DNA of 64,000 nucleotides from JBNJFY01 sp051747265 (GTDB lineage Bacteria > Bacteroidota > Rhodothermia > Balneolales > Balneolaceae): the NCBI GenBank assembly GCA_051747265.1, contig JBNJFY010000002.1, positions 372,001 through 436,000 of the forward strand, read 5' to 3'. How positions within the stretch are numbered: position 1 is the first letter of the stretch; each line of letters begins with the position of its first letter. Positions 1-8,772 of this stretch are shown in pieces. The position numbers and the translations under genes are program-made. Below the pieces are notes generated by a model. It was not told where the DNA came from. It did no database searches and saw only the letters and a list, made by a program, of their open reading frames with translations.

Positions 1-165
1 TTTGGCCATGGATGCCAAGTCATTTTTCACAATACCGGAGGCATCCGCCACACAGCGATCACAGATATAAACATCCGGACCGGCTACCATGCTATTCGCT
101 TCATGGCTGGAACGGCCACAAAACGAACAATGAATTCTACTTTTATCGTCACCTTTATCACTCAT
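1..165 (-). CDS. clpX: ClpX, ATP-dependent unfoldase, N-terminal part only
   Basis: Only the first 55 codons are inside the window; the gene runs off the left edge. The visible peptide begins MSDKGDDK and contains the zinc-binding domain, with the pairs CSFCG and CDRCV (CxxC...CxxC) that define the ClpX N-terminus. ClpX is the AAA+ partner that recognises, unfolds and feeds substrates into ClpP. The gene starts 54 bp after the end of clpP on the same strand, so tig-clpP-clpX forms the classical operon. The start ATG is the complement of 163-165. The AAA+ module cannot be checked here. Confidence 0.93.
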   Translation of the reverse strand, partial: MSDKGDDKSRIHCSFCGRSSHEANSMVAGPDVYICDRCVADASGIVKNDLASMAK

Positions 166-219
166 ATACCAAAATGTAACGTCTATAAACTAGTGTTCGT
201 TATTCTGTGCTCAAATTGT

Positions 220-906
220 TCAATCGGAGCCGTTCTCTTTGTTACCTTGACGTTTTAAGATCTTATCCACCAAGCCATAGTCCAGAGCCTCTTGGGCAGA
301 CATCCATTTATTGCGGTCGGAATCATCCATCACCTGCTCAATGTCTTTGCCACTGTGACGGGCGAGAATCTCACTAAGTTGATGCTTGATACGGATAATT
401 TCCTGAGCTTCAATCTCAATATCACTAGCCTGACCTTGCACACCACCCAACGGTTGGTGAATCATTACCCGCGCGTGACTCAGTAAGTTTCGTTTCCCAT
501 CGGCACCGCCGGCTAACAGAACCGCGCCCATAGACGCCGCCATTCCCATACATGTGGTCGCCACGTCGCAGCGTACATGCTGCATGGTATCATAAATGGC
601 CAAGCCCGCGGAAACAACACCGCCAGGACTATTGATATATAAATTGATATCCTTTTCCGCGTCTTCAGACTCCAAGTACAATAGCTGGGCTACAATAGAA
701 CTAGCTACGGCATCATTGATCGGGGTTCCCAATACAATAATGCGATCTTTAAGTAGACGTGAATAGATATCATAGGCACGCTCACCACGGTTTGTTGTTT
801 CTATAACCATGGGTACCAAATTATTCTGAATTTGGTTGGCGGATCCTCCGGTTGACTGATCCGCACTCATCATATTGGGTAGAGAAAATAATGGCTGCTT
901 GGACAT
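220..906 (-). CDS. clpP: ClpP, ATP-dependent Clp protease proteolytic subunit, with Asn at the catalytic Asp position
   Basis: The 228-residue protein aligns to E. coli ClpP without gaps from VPMVIE (residue 31) to the end. It forms the tetradecameric chamber that degrades ClpX-delivered proteins in the cytoplasm. Nucleophile Ser125 lies in GMAAS and His150 in MIHQPLGG. Counting 49 residues from the His, as in E. coli (His122 to Asp171), lands on Asn199 in SDRNKWMSA instead of Asp. The residues before 31 form a longer than usual N-terminal propeptide, which may be removed by self-processing. The gene lies between tig and clpX on the same strand. No second clpP is visible in the window. Confidence 0.95.
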   Translation of the reverse strand: MSKQPLFSLPNMMSADQSTGGSANQIQNNLVPMVIETTNRGERAYDIYSRLLKDRIIVLGTPINDAVASSIVAQLLYLESEDAEKDINLYINSPGGVVSAGLAIYDTMQHVRCDVATTCMGMAASMGAVLLAGGADGKRNLLSHARVMIHQPLGGVQGQASDIEIEAQEIIRIKHQLSEILARHSGKDIEQVMDDSDRNKWMSAQEALDYGLVDKILKRQGNKENGSD

Positions 907-980
907 GGTCGCTATAATCTGATGAAATTTAAGTTCGGTTTCTCTAATGGATTATACCTAACGGAAATCCGAAGTGCGAA

Positions 981-2300
981 TTATTCTTCCTGGTCAGAAA
1001 CTTTGGCTTCCTCTTCTTCCTGTTGCGCTTGCTGCTTCTCTTGGTATTCCTCTCGAGAAATCTCATTGAAGCTTACCTCCTCCATCAGGCGATCGAAGAC
1101 TTTATTTTCTCGGATGCTACTGCGCAAGCGCTCCAGTTGGTCTGCATTTTGAGCGTAGATGTTCTTCAGCTGATCGGCCGTCATACCATAACGCGCCGCT
1201 TCGGTAGCCAGATGCTCATCCACATCCTCAGGCTTAATCTCGATATCATCAAACTTTTCCTGGAGCTTATTGTTAATAAACATCCATTTGGCATCGGTCA
1301 TAGCCCGGTCCTTCATGGAGTGTTTGTAACTCTGCTCATGGAAGCCTTCGGGCAAAGATCCACCGGCTTGCTGTTTCGCCTGCTCTACGTACTGATTTAG
1401 AATTTGCTCGATGAATACTTCGGGCACTTCAAAGTCATGAGCGCCAACCAAGGCATCCACCAACTCATTTTTCACAATATCATCGGATACCTGATCAAAA
1501 TAATCCTGAATGCGACTCTTAACTAAGCTGCGATATTCATCCACCGTCTCCGCTTCGCCATCAGTTTGTTGCTGGGCAAACTCATCGGTGAGCTCGGCTT
1601 CATTCAGCTCAAGCACCTTGTTAATGGAAATGGAATATTTTTCCTCTTCATCCCCTTCACCGAGATCCACTTCTACCGTATCGCCAGCCTTAGATCCCTT
1701 TAACGCTTCCAAGAAAGCCTTGTTTTCTTCTTCGCGCAGATCCAGCTCCTGGCCTTCTTCTTTATCATCTTCAATCTCGTTGCCCTCTTCATCTAGCGCA
1801 ACGGCATCAATCACAACTTTGGAAGTCTCGGAAACGTCACCCTCAGACTCTTCCCATTCGCCCTGATTTTCCAGGATACGCTCGATTTCCTCATCTACTT
1901 CATCGTCAGCTACATCGTGGACCATCTTATCCACCGTTACGGAAGATAAATCGGCCAGTTCGAACTCGGGCTTGGTACCAATTTTGAATTTGGCTTCCAG
2001 TTCGCCGTCTTCCCAGCTAAAGTCCATCATCTGGGTTTCGCCAACCGGATCATATTCGGGCACAATCTCTTTTTCAAACACATTCTGGATGTACTTGTTG
2101 ACCTCTTCGGCTTCGATTTCATCACCAAAACGTTTGCGCACGATAGACAGAGGCACTTTACCTGGGCGGAAGCCCGGCATATTAATCTGCTTACGGTACT
2201 TCTTTAAGGCCTTATCAATTTGAGGCTTAAGGTCTTCACGATCGGCGGTTATAGTGATGGCTTTATCTACAGAACTAAGCTCTTCAACGGAAATGTCCAC
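981..2300 (-). CDS. tig: Trigger factor, ribosome-associated chaperone
   Basis: The 439-residue protein has the family's usual length. The N-terminal ribosome-binding domain holds the signature GFRPGKVP (about residues 43-50), which docks at the exit tunnel. An acidic middle region (about 150-245) corresponds to the FKBP-type PPIase domain and a long helical C-terminal domain follows. The tail is rich in Glu and Gln. It folds nascent chains and may also supply clients to ClpXP, which is encoded directly downstream (75 bp to clpP). The PPIase domain looks divergent, so prolyl isomerase activity is uncertain. Confidence 0.95.
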   Translation of the reverse strand: MDISVEELSSVDKAITITADREDLKPQIDKALKKYRKQINMPGFRPGKVPLSIVRKRFGDEIEAEEVNKYIQNVFEKEIVPEYDPVGETQMMDFSWEDGELEAKFKIGTKPEFELADLSSVTVDKMVHDVADDEVDEEIERILENQGEWEESEGDVSETSKVVIDAVALDEEGNEIEDDKEEGQELDLREEENKAFLEALKGSKAGDTVEVDLGEGDEEEKYSISINKVLELNEAELTDEFAQQQTDGEAETVDEYRSLVKSRIQDYFDQVSDDIVKNELVDALVGAHDFEVPEVFIEQILNQYVEQAKQQAGGSLPEGFHEQSYKHSMKDRAMTDAKWMFINNKLQEKFDDIEIKPEDVDEHLATEAARYGMTADQLKNIYAQNADQLERLRSSIRENKVFDRLMEEVSFNEISREEYQEKQQAQQEEEEAKVSDQEE

Positions 2301-2532
2301 GAAACTGACTCCAGTTATCTTTTCTTATGGATATGATATAATTGCAGACTTCATACAGAAGTCGTCGGGTTGGTCGCACGTTCGCGTCAGCATGATCTCT
2401 CATTCGCCAGCCTTGCTGAGCTCGTCCTGAGCGTATTGCTGAGGCAGGCGAGACGAGCCTGATGGCTAAAATTCACATTTCATCAGGGTGCCAGCGAACA
2501 TATGCACCGGTTCATTTTTACAAGTTACCAAG

Positions 2533-2615
2533 TACGAGAGGGGGGACTCGAACCCCCACGTCGCAAGGACACTAGATCCTAAATCTAGCGCGTCTACCAA
2601 TTCCGCCACTCTCGC
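2533..2615 (-). tRNA. tRNA-Leu (anticodon UAG)
   Basis: An 83-nt class II tRNA with a long variable arm. The acceptor stem GCGAGAG pairs with CTCTCGT (one G-U pair) and the discriminator is A. The anticodon loop reads TTTAGGA between the arms CTAGA/TCTAG, giving UAG (Leu). The T arm carries GTTCGAGTC. CCA is not encoded. It sits alone between tig and cutA. Confidence 0.95.
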
Positions 2616-2772
2616 AGTACAATTACTTCCGGTAATTCAGAAGCCACGAAAAGTAAGACTTTATTTTTTTCTTATCAATAGCTGACAATCAACAAATTTA
2701 TATACTTGTAGTAATTCCAAATTTTCGCAACCCTTGTTAGGTAGTCCATATTACATTAAAAAGTATGTTGTT

Positions 2773-3102
2773 ATGCCTGAACCATTACGTTTAATCTATA
2801 TAACCACCGAAACAGCCGATGATGCTCGCTATATAGGCACTGCATTGCTGGAAGAACGTTTGGCTGCCTGTATTAATATTATAGATGGTATGGAATCCAT
2901 GTATTGGTGGAATGACGAGATCGAATCCGCGGAGGAGTGCATATTACTGGCCAAAACAACCGCCTCTAATGTTTCAGATTTGACCAAACGCGTGAAGGAG
3001 CTTCACGATTACGCTTGTCCTTGTGTAATTTCGGTTTCTTTGGAATCGAAAGAGGGTAATCCCGAGTATTTGCTTTGGCTCAGAAATGAGGTCAAATCAT
3101 GA
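2773..3102 (+). CDS. cutA: CutA1-like divalent cation tolerance protein
   Basis: The 109-residue protein matches CutA1 in length and motifs: the N-terminal strand LIYITTETADDA, the conserved EERLAACINI and the segment SMYWWNDEIE. CutA1 folds as a ferredoxin-like trimer in the cytoplasm and is linked to copper and other divalent metal tolerance, though its exact role is unsettled. A TTG 39 bp upstream is in frame, but the ATG at 2773 gives the usual family N-terminus. The next gene follows after 46 bp on the same strand. Confidence 0.9.
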   Translation: MPEPLRLIYITTETADDARYIGTALLEERLAACINIIDGMESMYWWNDEIESAEECILLAKTTASNVSDLTKRVKELHDYACPCVISVSLESKEGNPEYLLWLRNEVKS

Positions 3103-3148
3103 ATGATCGGGCCGAAAACATTTTTAAATCAGAAATGACACCTCTTCT

Positions 3149-4099
3149 ATGATTACCCCAATTGCTCTTACCCCTGCCTGGCTGGATGCCCGAGAACCAC
3201 TGGATTCTCAAGCACGCTCACCATTTATCAAACAACAATTTTCACACCTTTGGCGACTTCGCGAGCACATAAATATCATAGATTTGCTCGCCGGAACAGG
3301 CGCCTATTTCCGTGATCTAAGCCCGCATTTGAGCGTAGACCAACATTGGACGTTGTACCATTCGGTGGATTTAGCTCCACAGGAGATTCAGAAGCGATTT
3401 CAAAGTTGGGCAGATGAACATGCGTATAATTGGGATCATAGTGATGCGGAGGGCACCGTATTTTTTGGCGATCACCAAGCCCAATATCAATTGGTTTCTC
3501 TGGAAGAGCCGTATGATTGGCCAGCTCTCGATTTATCTAACATTCATGCCCTGGTAAGTACGGACGGTTGGGGAAACGTAACTCCCTATCTTGCCATGCA
3601 GATGATTTCTCAAGCAGCTGAGGAAGGGGTAACCTGGTTGAGTAGCATGATCTACAACAGTCATATTCAGTGGAAACCCGGCGACTCAAAAGATGCCCAA
3701 ATGCTAGATATCTTACATCGATCCATGAAAGACCAAACCGTTGACACAACGGATCAGCACCCTCTCCCGAACGAGGTTAACAGGGATGAAAGCGTGAGTG
3801 CTATGGGCGATGAAGCCCCCGTTCGCCTTCAGCAACTACTGGCCAATCAGCGATATTTGGTCCATGAAAGCGACACCTTCTGGAATATTTCTCCTCAACA
3901 GGATTCCCTTCTGCGAAGTATCCTTCAATGCTATCGATTAGCGGCAGAATCCGTGGCCCAAGGAGATGAATTTAATGCAGCCCAACAATGGCTGGATACG
4001 AGATCTTATGAACTAGCCGCAGGCAAACTATGCTGTGAAATCGGTTTTTCTGATCTGCTAGCCAAACCGTTACCTAAACATTACCGAAAGCCCCAATAA
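3149..4099 (+). CDS. Putative class I SAM-dependent methyltransferase, substrate unknown
   Basis: The 316-residue soluble protein begins with a segment typical of Rossmann-fold methyltransferases. IIDLLAGTGAYFRDL (about residues 43-57) resembles SAM-binding motif I, and HSVDLAP (about 71-77) could supply the acidic residue of motif II. The rest, rich in Trp and His (about 130-230), is not recognised. It runs convergently into the APS reductase gene with 1 bp between the ends, and follows cutA on the same strand. The methyltransferase call rests on one good motif; a paralogue that has lost catalysis is possible. Confidence 0.5.
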   Translation: MITPIALTPAWLDAREPLDSQARSPFIKQQFSHLWRLREHINIIDLLAGTGAYFRDLSPHLSVDQHWTLYHSVDLAPQEIQKRFQSWADEHAYNWDHSDAEGTVFFGDHQAQYQLVSLEEPYDWPALDLSNIHALVSTDGWGNVTPYLAMQMISQAAEEGVTWLSSMIYNSHIQWKPGDSKDAQMLDILHRSMKDQTVDTTDQHPLPNEVNRDESVSAMGDEAPVRLQQLLANQRYLVHESDTFWNISPQQDSLLRSILQCYRLAAESVAQGDEFNAAQQWLDTRSYELAAGKLCCEIGFSDLLAKPLPKHYRKPQ

Positions 4100-4100
4100 A

Positions 4101-4751
4101 CTAGGTATGTAAACCACATTCCGTTTTACCGGTTGCTCCCCAGCGCCCATCCCGACCTTCTCCAGGTGTTGTACATTGCTCGCATCCAATAGATTGATAG
4201 CCATCTTTTTCCATGGGGTGTCTGGGTAAACCATGCATTTCAAAATAATCGCTGACCATATTCGGGGTCCAATCAATCAGCGGATAAATTTTATAGATAC
4301 GGTCTTTCTTATCTACCATATCCAATCCGCTACGGTATTTATTTTGATATCCAATTAACCCGGAAACCCAGATTTGATGATTGGAAATAACCTCACCCAA
4401 CGGCTCAACTTTGTTGATTTGGCAACAGTAATCAGGATCTTTATTCCAAGTTTGATCTTTCCGCGTAAAGGCGTGCTTCCAAGGCTCTGGCTTTAAACGA
4501 ACGATGTTCAGAGAGAGCAGATCACGAAGTTCTTGCATATACGATAATGTATCTGCAAATAAATAACCGGTATCAATCATGTAGATGGGATGATCGGGCT
4601 TTAAGCGGCTCACTATATGCAACATGATCGCCGAAGTGGTACCGAATGAAGAGGTAATCAAAACCCCTTGATAAGAATTAAACACATGAGCCATTCGGGC
4701 TTCCACGATTTTTCCACTCATCGATTTATTTAACAGATCTATATCTAACAT
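4101..4751 (-). CDS. cysH: Adenylylsulfate (APS) reductase, thioredoxin-dependent
   Basis: The protein reduces activated sulfate to sulfite in assimilatory sulfur metabolism. It has the PAPS-reductase fold with SSFGTTSA near the N-terminus, the nucleotide-contact region YMIDTGYLF, and the catalytic C-terminal ECGLHT. Two cysteine pairs, CC in DYCCQ and CxxC in GCEQCTTPGEGRDGRW, mark the 4Fe-4S form that prefers APS over PAPS. The ATG at 4749-4751 is chosen; an in-frame TTG 9 bp upstream would add three residues. No sulfate adenylyltransferase gene is adjacent, so the rest of the pathway lies elsewhere. Confidence 0.92.
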   Translation of the reverse strand: MLDIDLLNKSMSGKIVEARMAHVFNSYQGVLITSSFGTTSAIMLHIVSRLKPDHPIYMIDTGYLFADTLSYMQELRDLLSLNIVRLKPEPWKHAFTRKDQTWNKDPDYCCQINKVEPLGEVISNHQIWVSGLIGYQNKYRSGLDMVDKKDRIYKIYPLIDWTPNMVSDYFEMHGLPRHPMEKDGYQSIGCEQCTTPGEGRDGRWGATGKTECGLHT

Positions 4752-4845
4752 GACCGCCAATGATGTTTATATTTAGGATGCTTACTAGTTTTTAAACAAC
4801 CAGTGCTATTTTAAGACAAATTAATCTTAATTGGTAATCCCTGAT

Positions 4846-5607
4846 ATGCGCACACTAGAAACTGAGGTCCGTGATCATACCCTATGGGCACGAGTGAACC
4901 GACCCGAAGCTCATAATGCCGTTGATTTTGACGTAATGCAAGAACTGGAATCGGTTGTGGAGCAGGTCGAACAAAACGACCAGATTCGAGTATTTGTCAT
5001 TAGTGGAGCCGGCAATGAAAGTTTTATATCCGGCGGAGATCTGCGCAAATTTCATCAGATAGATACCGACAAAGATGCCGCGGATATGGCTCGGAGGATG
5101 CACAAACTGTTAAAACGTATCGAAGATTTACCCTGCTGGAACATCGCCTGTATCAACGGGCAGGCATTTGGAGGCGGCTGTGAAATTGCGTTGGCCTTTG
5201 ACTTTCGTATTGCCAGTCGGTCGGTACGGTTTGGCTTCACGCAAGCTCGATTTTATCTCCCACCAGGCTGGGGAGGGCTCACCCGCTTGGTTGAAACCGT
5301 TGGACGTGCCAAGGCCTTGGAGTGGCTAGCGGAAGCCGCTATCATTGATGCGCTGGAAGCTCATAATGCAGGATTAGTCAACCGCACTGTAGATACCGGA
5401 CAGTTGGAGTCCGCAACGTGGGGGTGGGCTCGCAAACTGAGTCACAATGACCGTACCTTCATTGACAATTTAAAACGACGATCCAAAGATACCTTTCCTC
5501 ATCGTGATGAAGCTATGCGTTTGGAAATTGCACCCTTTGCAGAATTCTGGGAAGATGAGCGTCACCAGCAGCGCGTGGAAAACTTCCTGAATCGAAAGCG
5601 GGGATAA
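4846..5607 (+). CDS. Enoyl-CoA hydratase/isomerase (crotonase) family protein
   Basis: The 253-residue protein shows the crotonase oxyanion-hole segments SGGDLRKF and NGQAFGGGCEIALAFDFRIAS. In the catalytic region FGFTQARFYLPPGWGG the first of the two Glu residues used by hydratases is missing (Ala/Gln in its place), while the second in AKALEWL is kept. The PPGWGG-TRLVE pattern resembles ethylmalonyl-CoA-decarboxylase-like crotonases more than true hydratases; that comparison is from memory and tentative. The ATG at 4846 is preferred over an in-frame TTG at 4831. It converges with the htrA-like gene, 3 bp apart. Confidence 0.85.
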   Translation: MRTLETEVRDHTLWARVNRPEAHNAVDFDVMQELESVVEQVEQNDQIRVFVISGAGNESFISGGDLRKFHQIDTDKDAADMARRMHKLLKRIEDLPCWNIACINGQAFGGGCEIALAFDFRIASRSVRFGFTQARFYLPPGWGGLTRLVETVGRAKALEWLAEAAIIDALEAHNAGLVNRTVDTGQLESATWGWARKLSHNDRTFIDNLKRRSKDTFPHRDEAMRLEIAPFAEFWEDERHQQRVENFLNRKRG

Positions 5608-5610
5608 GGA

Positions 5611-6891
5611 TTACTCCCCTTTCTTGCGTCTGAGCACCATAGTAGCTTGATACCGCTGTCCATTGCGCAGCAACTCAATTTTAATTTTATCTCCATGATG
5701 ATATTCCCGAAAGAGGGCCAGCGCGTGGGTTTTACTGTGTATGCGGGTATCCTCAATACTTAGAATGATATCTCCCGGCAGAATGCCCGCTTCATAGGCG
5801 GGACCGTTGCGATTCACACTGGTTATCAATAAGCCCTGGGTAGTAGGCAATTGGTAGCGATAAGCAATATTTCGGGTAATGGAGGCAAAATCGAATCCGG
5901 GATCAAAATCCAGGGAGACCTTGCCCGAACTATCCAGCTGACTAATTATCTGCTTCACTCGATGGCTGGGGATGGCAAATCCCAACCCCACGAAGCCCGA
6001 GCTGGTTCCCCCGGTATAGATAAATGTGTTTACTCCAATCACATTACCAGCGCTATTCACCAACGGTCCGCCCGAATTTCCACGGTTAATGGCCGCGTCA
6101 GTTTGTATCATATCCAGATAAACACGGGGTTCATCCGGATCCGGCCGAAAATCTCTACTGATAGCACTGACTACCCCAACCGTTACCGTAGACTTTCCGT
6201 CCTCGAACAATCCAAATGGGTTACCGATGGCTATACTCCACTCGCCCACCATCACATCTTTGGAGTCCCCGAAAGTCACATACGGGAAGGTTCGATCGGC
6301 CTGGATTTGAAGCAAAGCGATATCTGAAAATTCATCGGCCCCAATGACCTCTGCCGGATAGTTTTTGGTGGTATCCCCTTCGTTAATGGTTATCATAACC
6401 TTTCGGGCATCTGTACCGCATACATGCTCGTTGGTTACCACTTTGCCATCTTCACTGATAATAAAACCCGACCCCATGCTTTCGAATTGTCGCTCGCGTC
6501 CCGGCTCCATAAAAAATCCATAGAATGGGTCGAACCGAAGACGCTTCCCTTGGCTGATGACTTCCGTTACGGTAATACTGACTACTGCTCCACTTACCTC
6601 TTTAACCGCATTGGTAATGGCCGTTTGGCGAGAGGTATGAAGTTGCTGCTGATTGGTTTGGGAAGCAGGCTTGGATTGAGCAATCTCCTCTGCCTCTCTG
6701 GAGGCAATTATATCCGATGTATCCTCCATTACTGGAGCGGAGGAAAACCCCGCCTGCACTGCTTTGGCAACATCAAACTTAAATAGAGGGGAATCGGAGA
6801 ATGAATATCCAATCAAAAAAGAGATGCTCGCGACTATGGTAAAACCGACTAGCCAAACCCATCCCTTAGTGGCAAAACGTCTCCAGCTCAT
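5611..6891 (-). CDS. HtrA/DegP-type periplasmic serine protease with one PDZ domain
   Basis: The 426-residue protein has an N-terminal membrane anchor or uncleaved signal (about residues 10-30), then a trypsin-like domain with His156 (TNEHVCG), Asp190 (SDIALLQI) and Ser273 (GNSGGPL). A single C-terminal PDZ domain covers about 330-420, including GILPGDIILSIEDT. HtrA proteases degrade or refold damaged envelope proteins. One PDZ and a membrane anchor make it more DegS-like than DegP-like in layout. The Cys after His156 is unusual. It stands alone between convergent and co-directional neighbours. Confidence 0.92.
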   Translation of the reverse strand: MSWRRFATKGWVWLVGFTIVASISFLIGYSFSDSPLFKFDVAKAVQAGFSSAPVMEDTSDIIASREAEEIAQSKPASQTNQQQLHTSRQTAITNAVKEVSGAVVSITVTEVISQGKRLRFDPFYGFFMEPGRERQFESMGSGFIISEDGKVVTNEHVCGTDARKVMITINEGDTTKNYPAEVIGADEFSDIALLQIQADRTFPYVTFGDSKDVMVGEWSIAIGNPFGLFEDGKSTVTVGVVSAISRDFRPDPDEPRVYLDMIQTDAAINRGNSGGPLVNSAGNVIGVNTFIYTGGTSSGFVGLGFAIPSHRVKQIISQLDSSGKVSLDFDPGFDFASITRNIAYRYQLPTTQGLLITSVNRNGPAYEAGILPGDIILSIEDTRIHSKTHALALFREYHHGDKIKIELLRNGQRYQATMVLRRKKGE

Positions 6892-6942
6892 GGTATCTGT
6901 TTCGTTTAACTCATTTCGTGTATCAAGCTAAACGTAACCAAG

Positions 6943-7932
6943 TCAATCCTGTTGTTTGGCTTCACTTCGCTTTAACTGCTTGGCTCCAATTTTGACCACT
7001 TTTCTGATGGTCTCTTGCAGTGGTCCAGGATCCCAGGCACCGGATGCTTTCTTATGGCCGCCACCGCCCAGTTCGCGTGCCCATACATTCACGTCCACAT
7101 CGCTTTTAGAGCGCAGGCTCATCTTGATACCTTCACCCAGATCCTTAAATAATATGGCTGCTTTTATGCCTCGGACACTCAATGGATAGGCCACAAAGCC
7201 TTCACAATCATCATTGGTGGTATCTGTATCCTCCAACATCTGACTGGTGACATACATGGTGGCAATCTCGTTGTCTTCGTGCAACTCGATCGTCTTAAGC
7301 GCCTGGCCTAAGAGATGAAGTGTATTGAGCCGCTTGTTGGAGAACACTTTTTCCGCCACCTCGTTGGGACGGAACTTTCCACGCCGAAGCAGCTCAGAAG
7401 CCACCGTTAAGGTTTCCGGGGTTACGCTATCGTACTGCAGCGATCCCGTATCGGTGAGCAATCCGGTATATAAAGACTTAGCTGACTGCTTATCCAACTG
7501 CGTAATATCATGTTGGAGAAATACATGAAAAATCAGTTCGCACGTTGAGGAAGCGTCTTCAACAGAAATAGAAAGGTCGAAATGATCTTTCGGCATGGGA
7601 TGGTGATCAACCATAAAAGTCGGGCGTGGATTATCTTGCATCACCTCTTCGTAAGAGCCGAAACGATGCGGCGTATTGCCATCCAATACCAAAAAGGCTT
7701 CACACTCCTCTACCGCGGAATCTTTGGGAGGATGAATGGGATAATATTGGGTTAACCACTGCAAATTCACCGGAACAGCATCATCGTTAAAGGCATAGGC
7801 TTTCACGCCATTGGCCTCCAACCAACGGCACATAGCCACTTGGGCGCCAATACAATCCCCATCCGGGCGGATGTGCGAATACACGCCCACGGTGTCGAAG
7901 CTTAATAACTGTTGAATCAGATCAGAAACCAT
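6943..7932 (-). CDS. nrnA: DHH-DHHA1 phosphoesterase, NrnA-like oligoribonuclease / pAp phosphatase
   Basis: The 329-residue cytoplasmic enzyme carries the DHH metal motifs: SHIRPDGDCIGA (about 19-30), LVLDGN, and VDHHPM (about 118-123). The DHHA1 substrate domain ends with GGGGHKKASG. NrnA family members degrade short RNA oligonucleotides (and pGpG) and dephosphorylate pAp, the by-product of PAPS use. Length matches the family. It lies upstream of the htrA-like gene on the same strand, 51 bp apart. Confidence 0.9.
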   Translation of the reverse strand: MVSDLIQQLLSFDTVGVYSHIRPDGDCIGAQVAMCRWLEANGVKAYAFNDDAVPVNLQWLTQYYPIHPPKDSAVEECEAFLVLDGNTPHRFGSYEEVMQDNPRPTFMVDHHPMPKDHFDLSISVEDASSTCELIFHVFLQHDITQLDKQSAKSLYTGLLTDTGSLQYDSVTPETLTVASELLRRGKFRPNEVAEKVFSNKRLNTLHLLGQALKTIELHEDNEIATMYVTSQMLEDTDTTNDDCEGFVAYPLSVRGIKAAILFKDLGEGIKMSLRSKSDVDVNVWARELGGGGHKKASGAWDPGPLQETIRKVVKIGAKQLKRSEAKQQD

Positions 7933-8103
7933 GTTCTGATTTTGTTTGATGGATCCCTGGGCTAGAAGCCCAAGATTTTAAAATTTAAGCTTATCAAAAT
8001 GTCACAAAAATATTATCTACGCAATTATTTTTTGAAGCTTTAAACCGCTCTGTCTAGCTTCCCATCGGTATCAGATAATCCTGCTACATCCAATACTCCA
8101 GTT

Positions 8104-8745
8104 ATGTCTGATCGTAATAATATGACAGAAACGGTTATACTTTGCGATGGGGAAGCCCCCCGCGAAGCCCTATTCCGGCATTATATTGAGCACGCGGATC
8201 GACTGATTGTCACCGACGGTGCCATAACTGTGACCGACGAAATGGGCATTCAGCCCGATCACCTGATTGGTGATTTTGACTCCTACCATCCAACCGGGAA
8301 AGAACCTTTTGCCGTTCACCACGATGCCGATCAAGACACCAATGACCTAGAAAAAGCCCTGAAGTTGGCCCTGGACCAAGGCACACGCAAGATTGTGGTT
8401 TTAGGAGCTACGGGAAAACGGCTGGATCACACTCTGAAAAACCTTTCTGTACTCAAGCAATTTCATCCCCGATTTGACGAGCTATTTTACCACGACAATT
8501 ATGGAATCACCCGTTTAATTAAATCGGGATTTACCGCCGCTTATCCGTTGGGTACGCAGATCTCCTTATTTCCCCTCTCCGGGACGGTCACCCAGGTTAA
8601 AACGGAAGGGCTCAAATACGCGCTTTGGAATGAAGATTTAATCAACGGTGAACAAGACGGCAGCAGTAATGAAGTGACTCGCTCCCCCATTAAAATTTGG
8701 TACGAGCAGGGTGATCTGTTACTATTTGAGGCACATTCTTTTTAA
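8104..8745 (+). CDS. Thiamine pyrophosphokinase
   Basis: The enzyme transfers pyrophosphate from ATP to thiamine, giving TPP. Family motifs are present: VTDGA near the N-terminus, HLIGDFDS, the acidic DQDTNDLEKAL, and LGATGKRLDHTLKNL. The C-terminal beta-sandwich that binds thiamine follows (about 140-213). The start could be the ATG at 8104 or the one at 8125. The symporter gene begins 27 bp downstream on the same strand, so the two may be co-transcribed. That raises the possibility that the transporter moves thiamine or a precursor, but this is only a context argument. Confidence 0.9.
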   Translation: MSDRNNMTETVILCDGEAPREALFRHYIEHADRLIVTDGAITVTDEMGIQPDHLIGDFDSYHPTGKEPFAVHHDADQDTNDLEKALKLALDQGTRKIVVLGATGKRLDHTLKNLSVLKQFHPRFDELFYHDNYGITRLIKSGFTAAYPLGTQISLFPLSGTVTQVKTEGLKYALWNEDLINGEQDGSSNEVTRSPIKIWYEQGDLLLFEAHSF

Positions 8746-8772
8746 CCCAACTTTTGTTTTCATACCCCAAAT

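Noticed and set aside
2340..2480. Inverted segments GCTCGTC / GACGAGC between tig and tRNA-Leu
   Set aside because: Only a 7-bp stem with a long loop; not enough to call an element or RNA.
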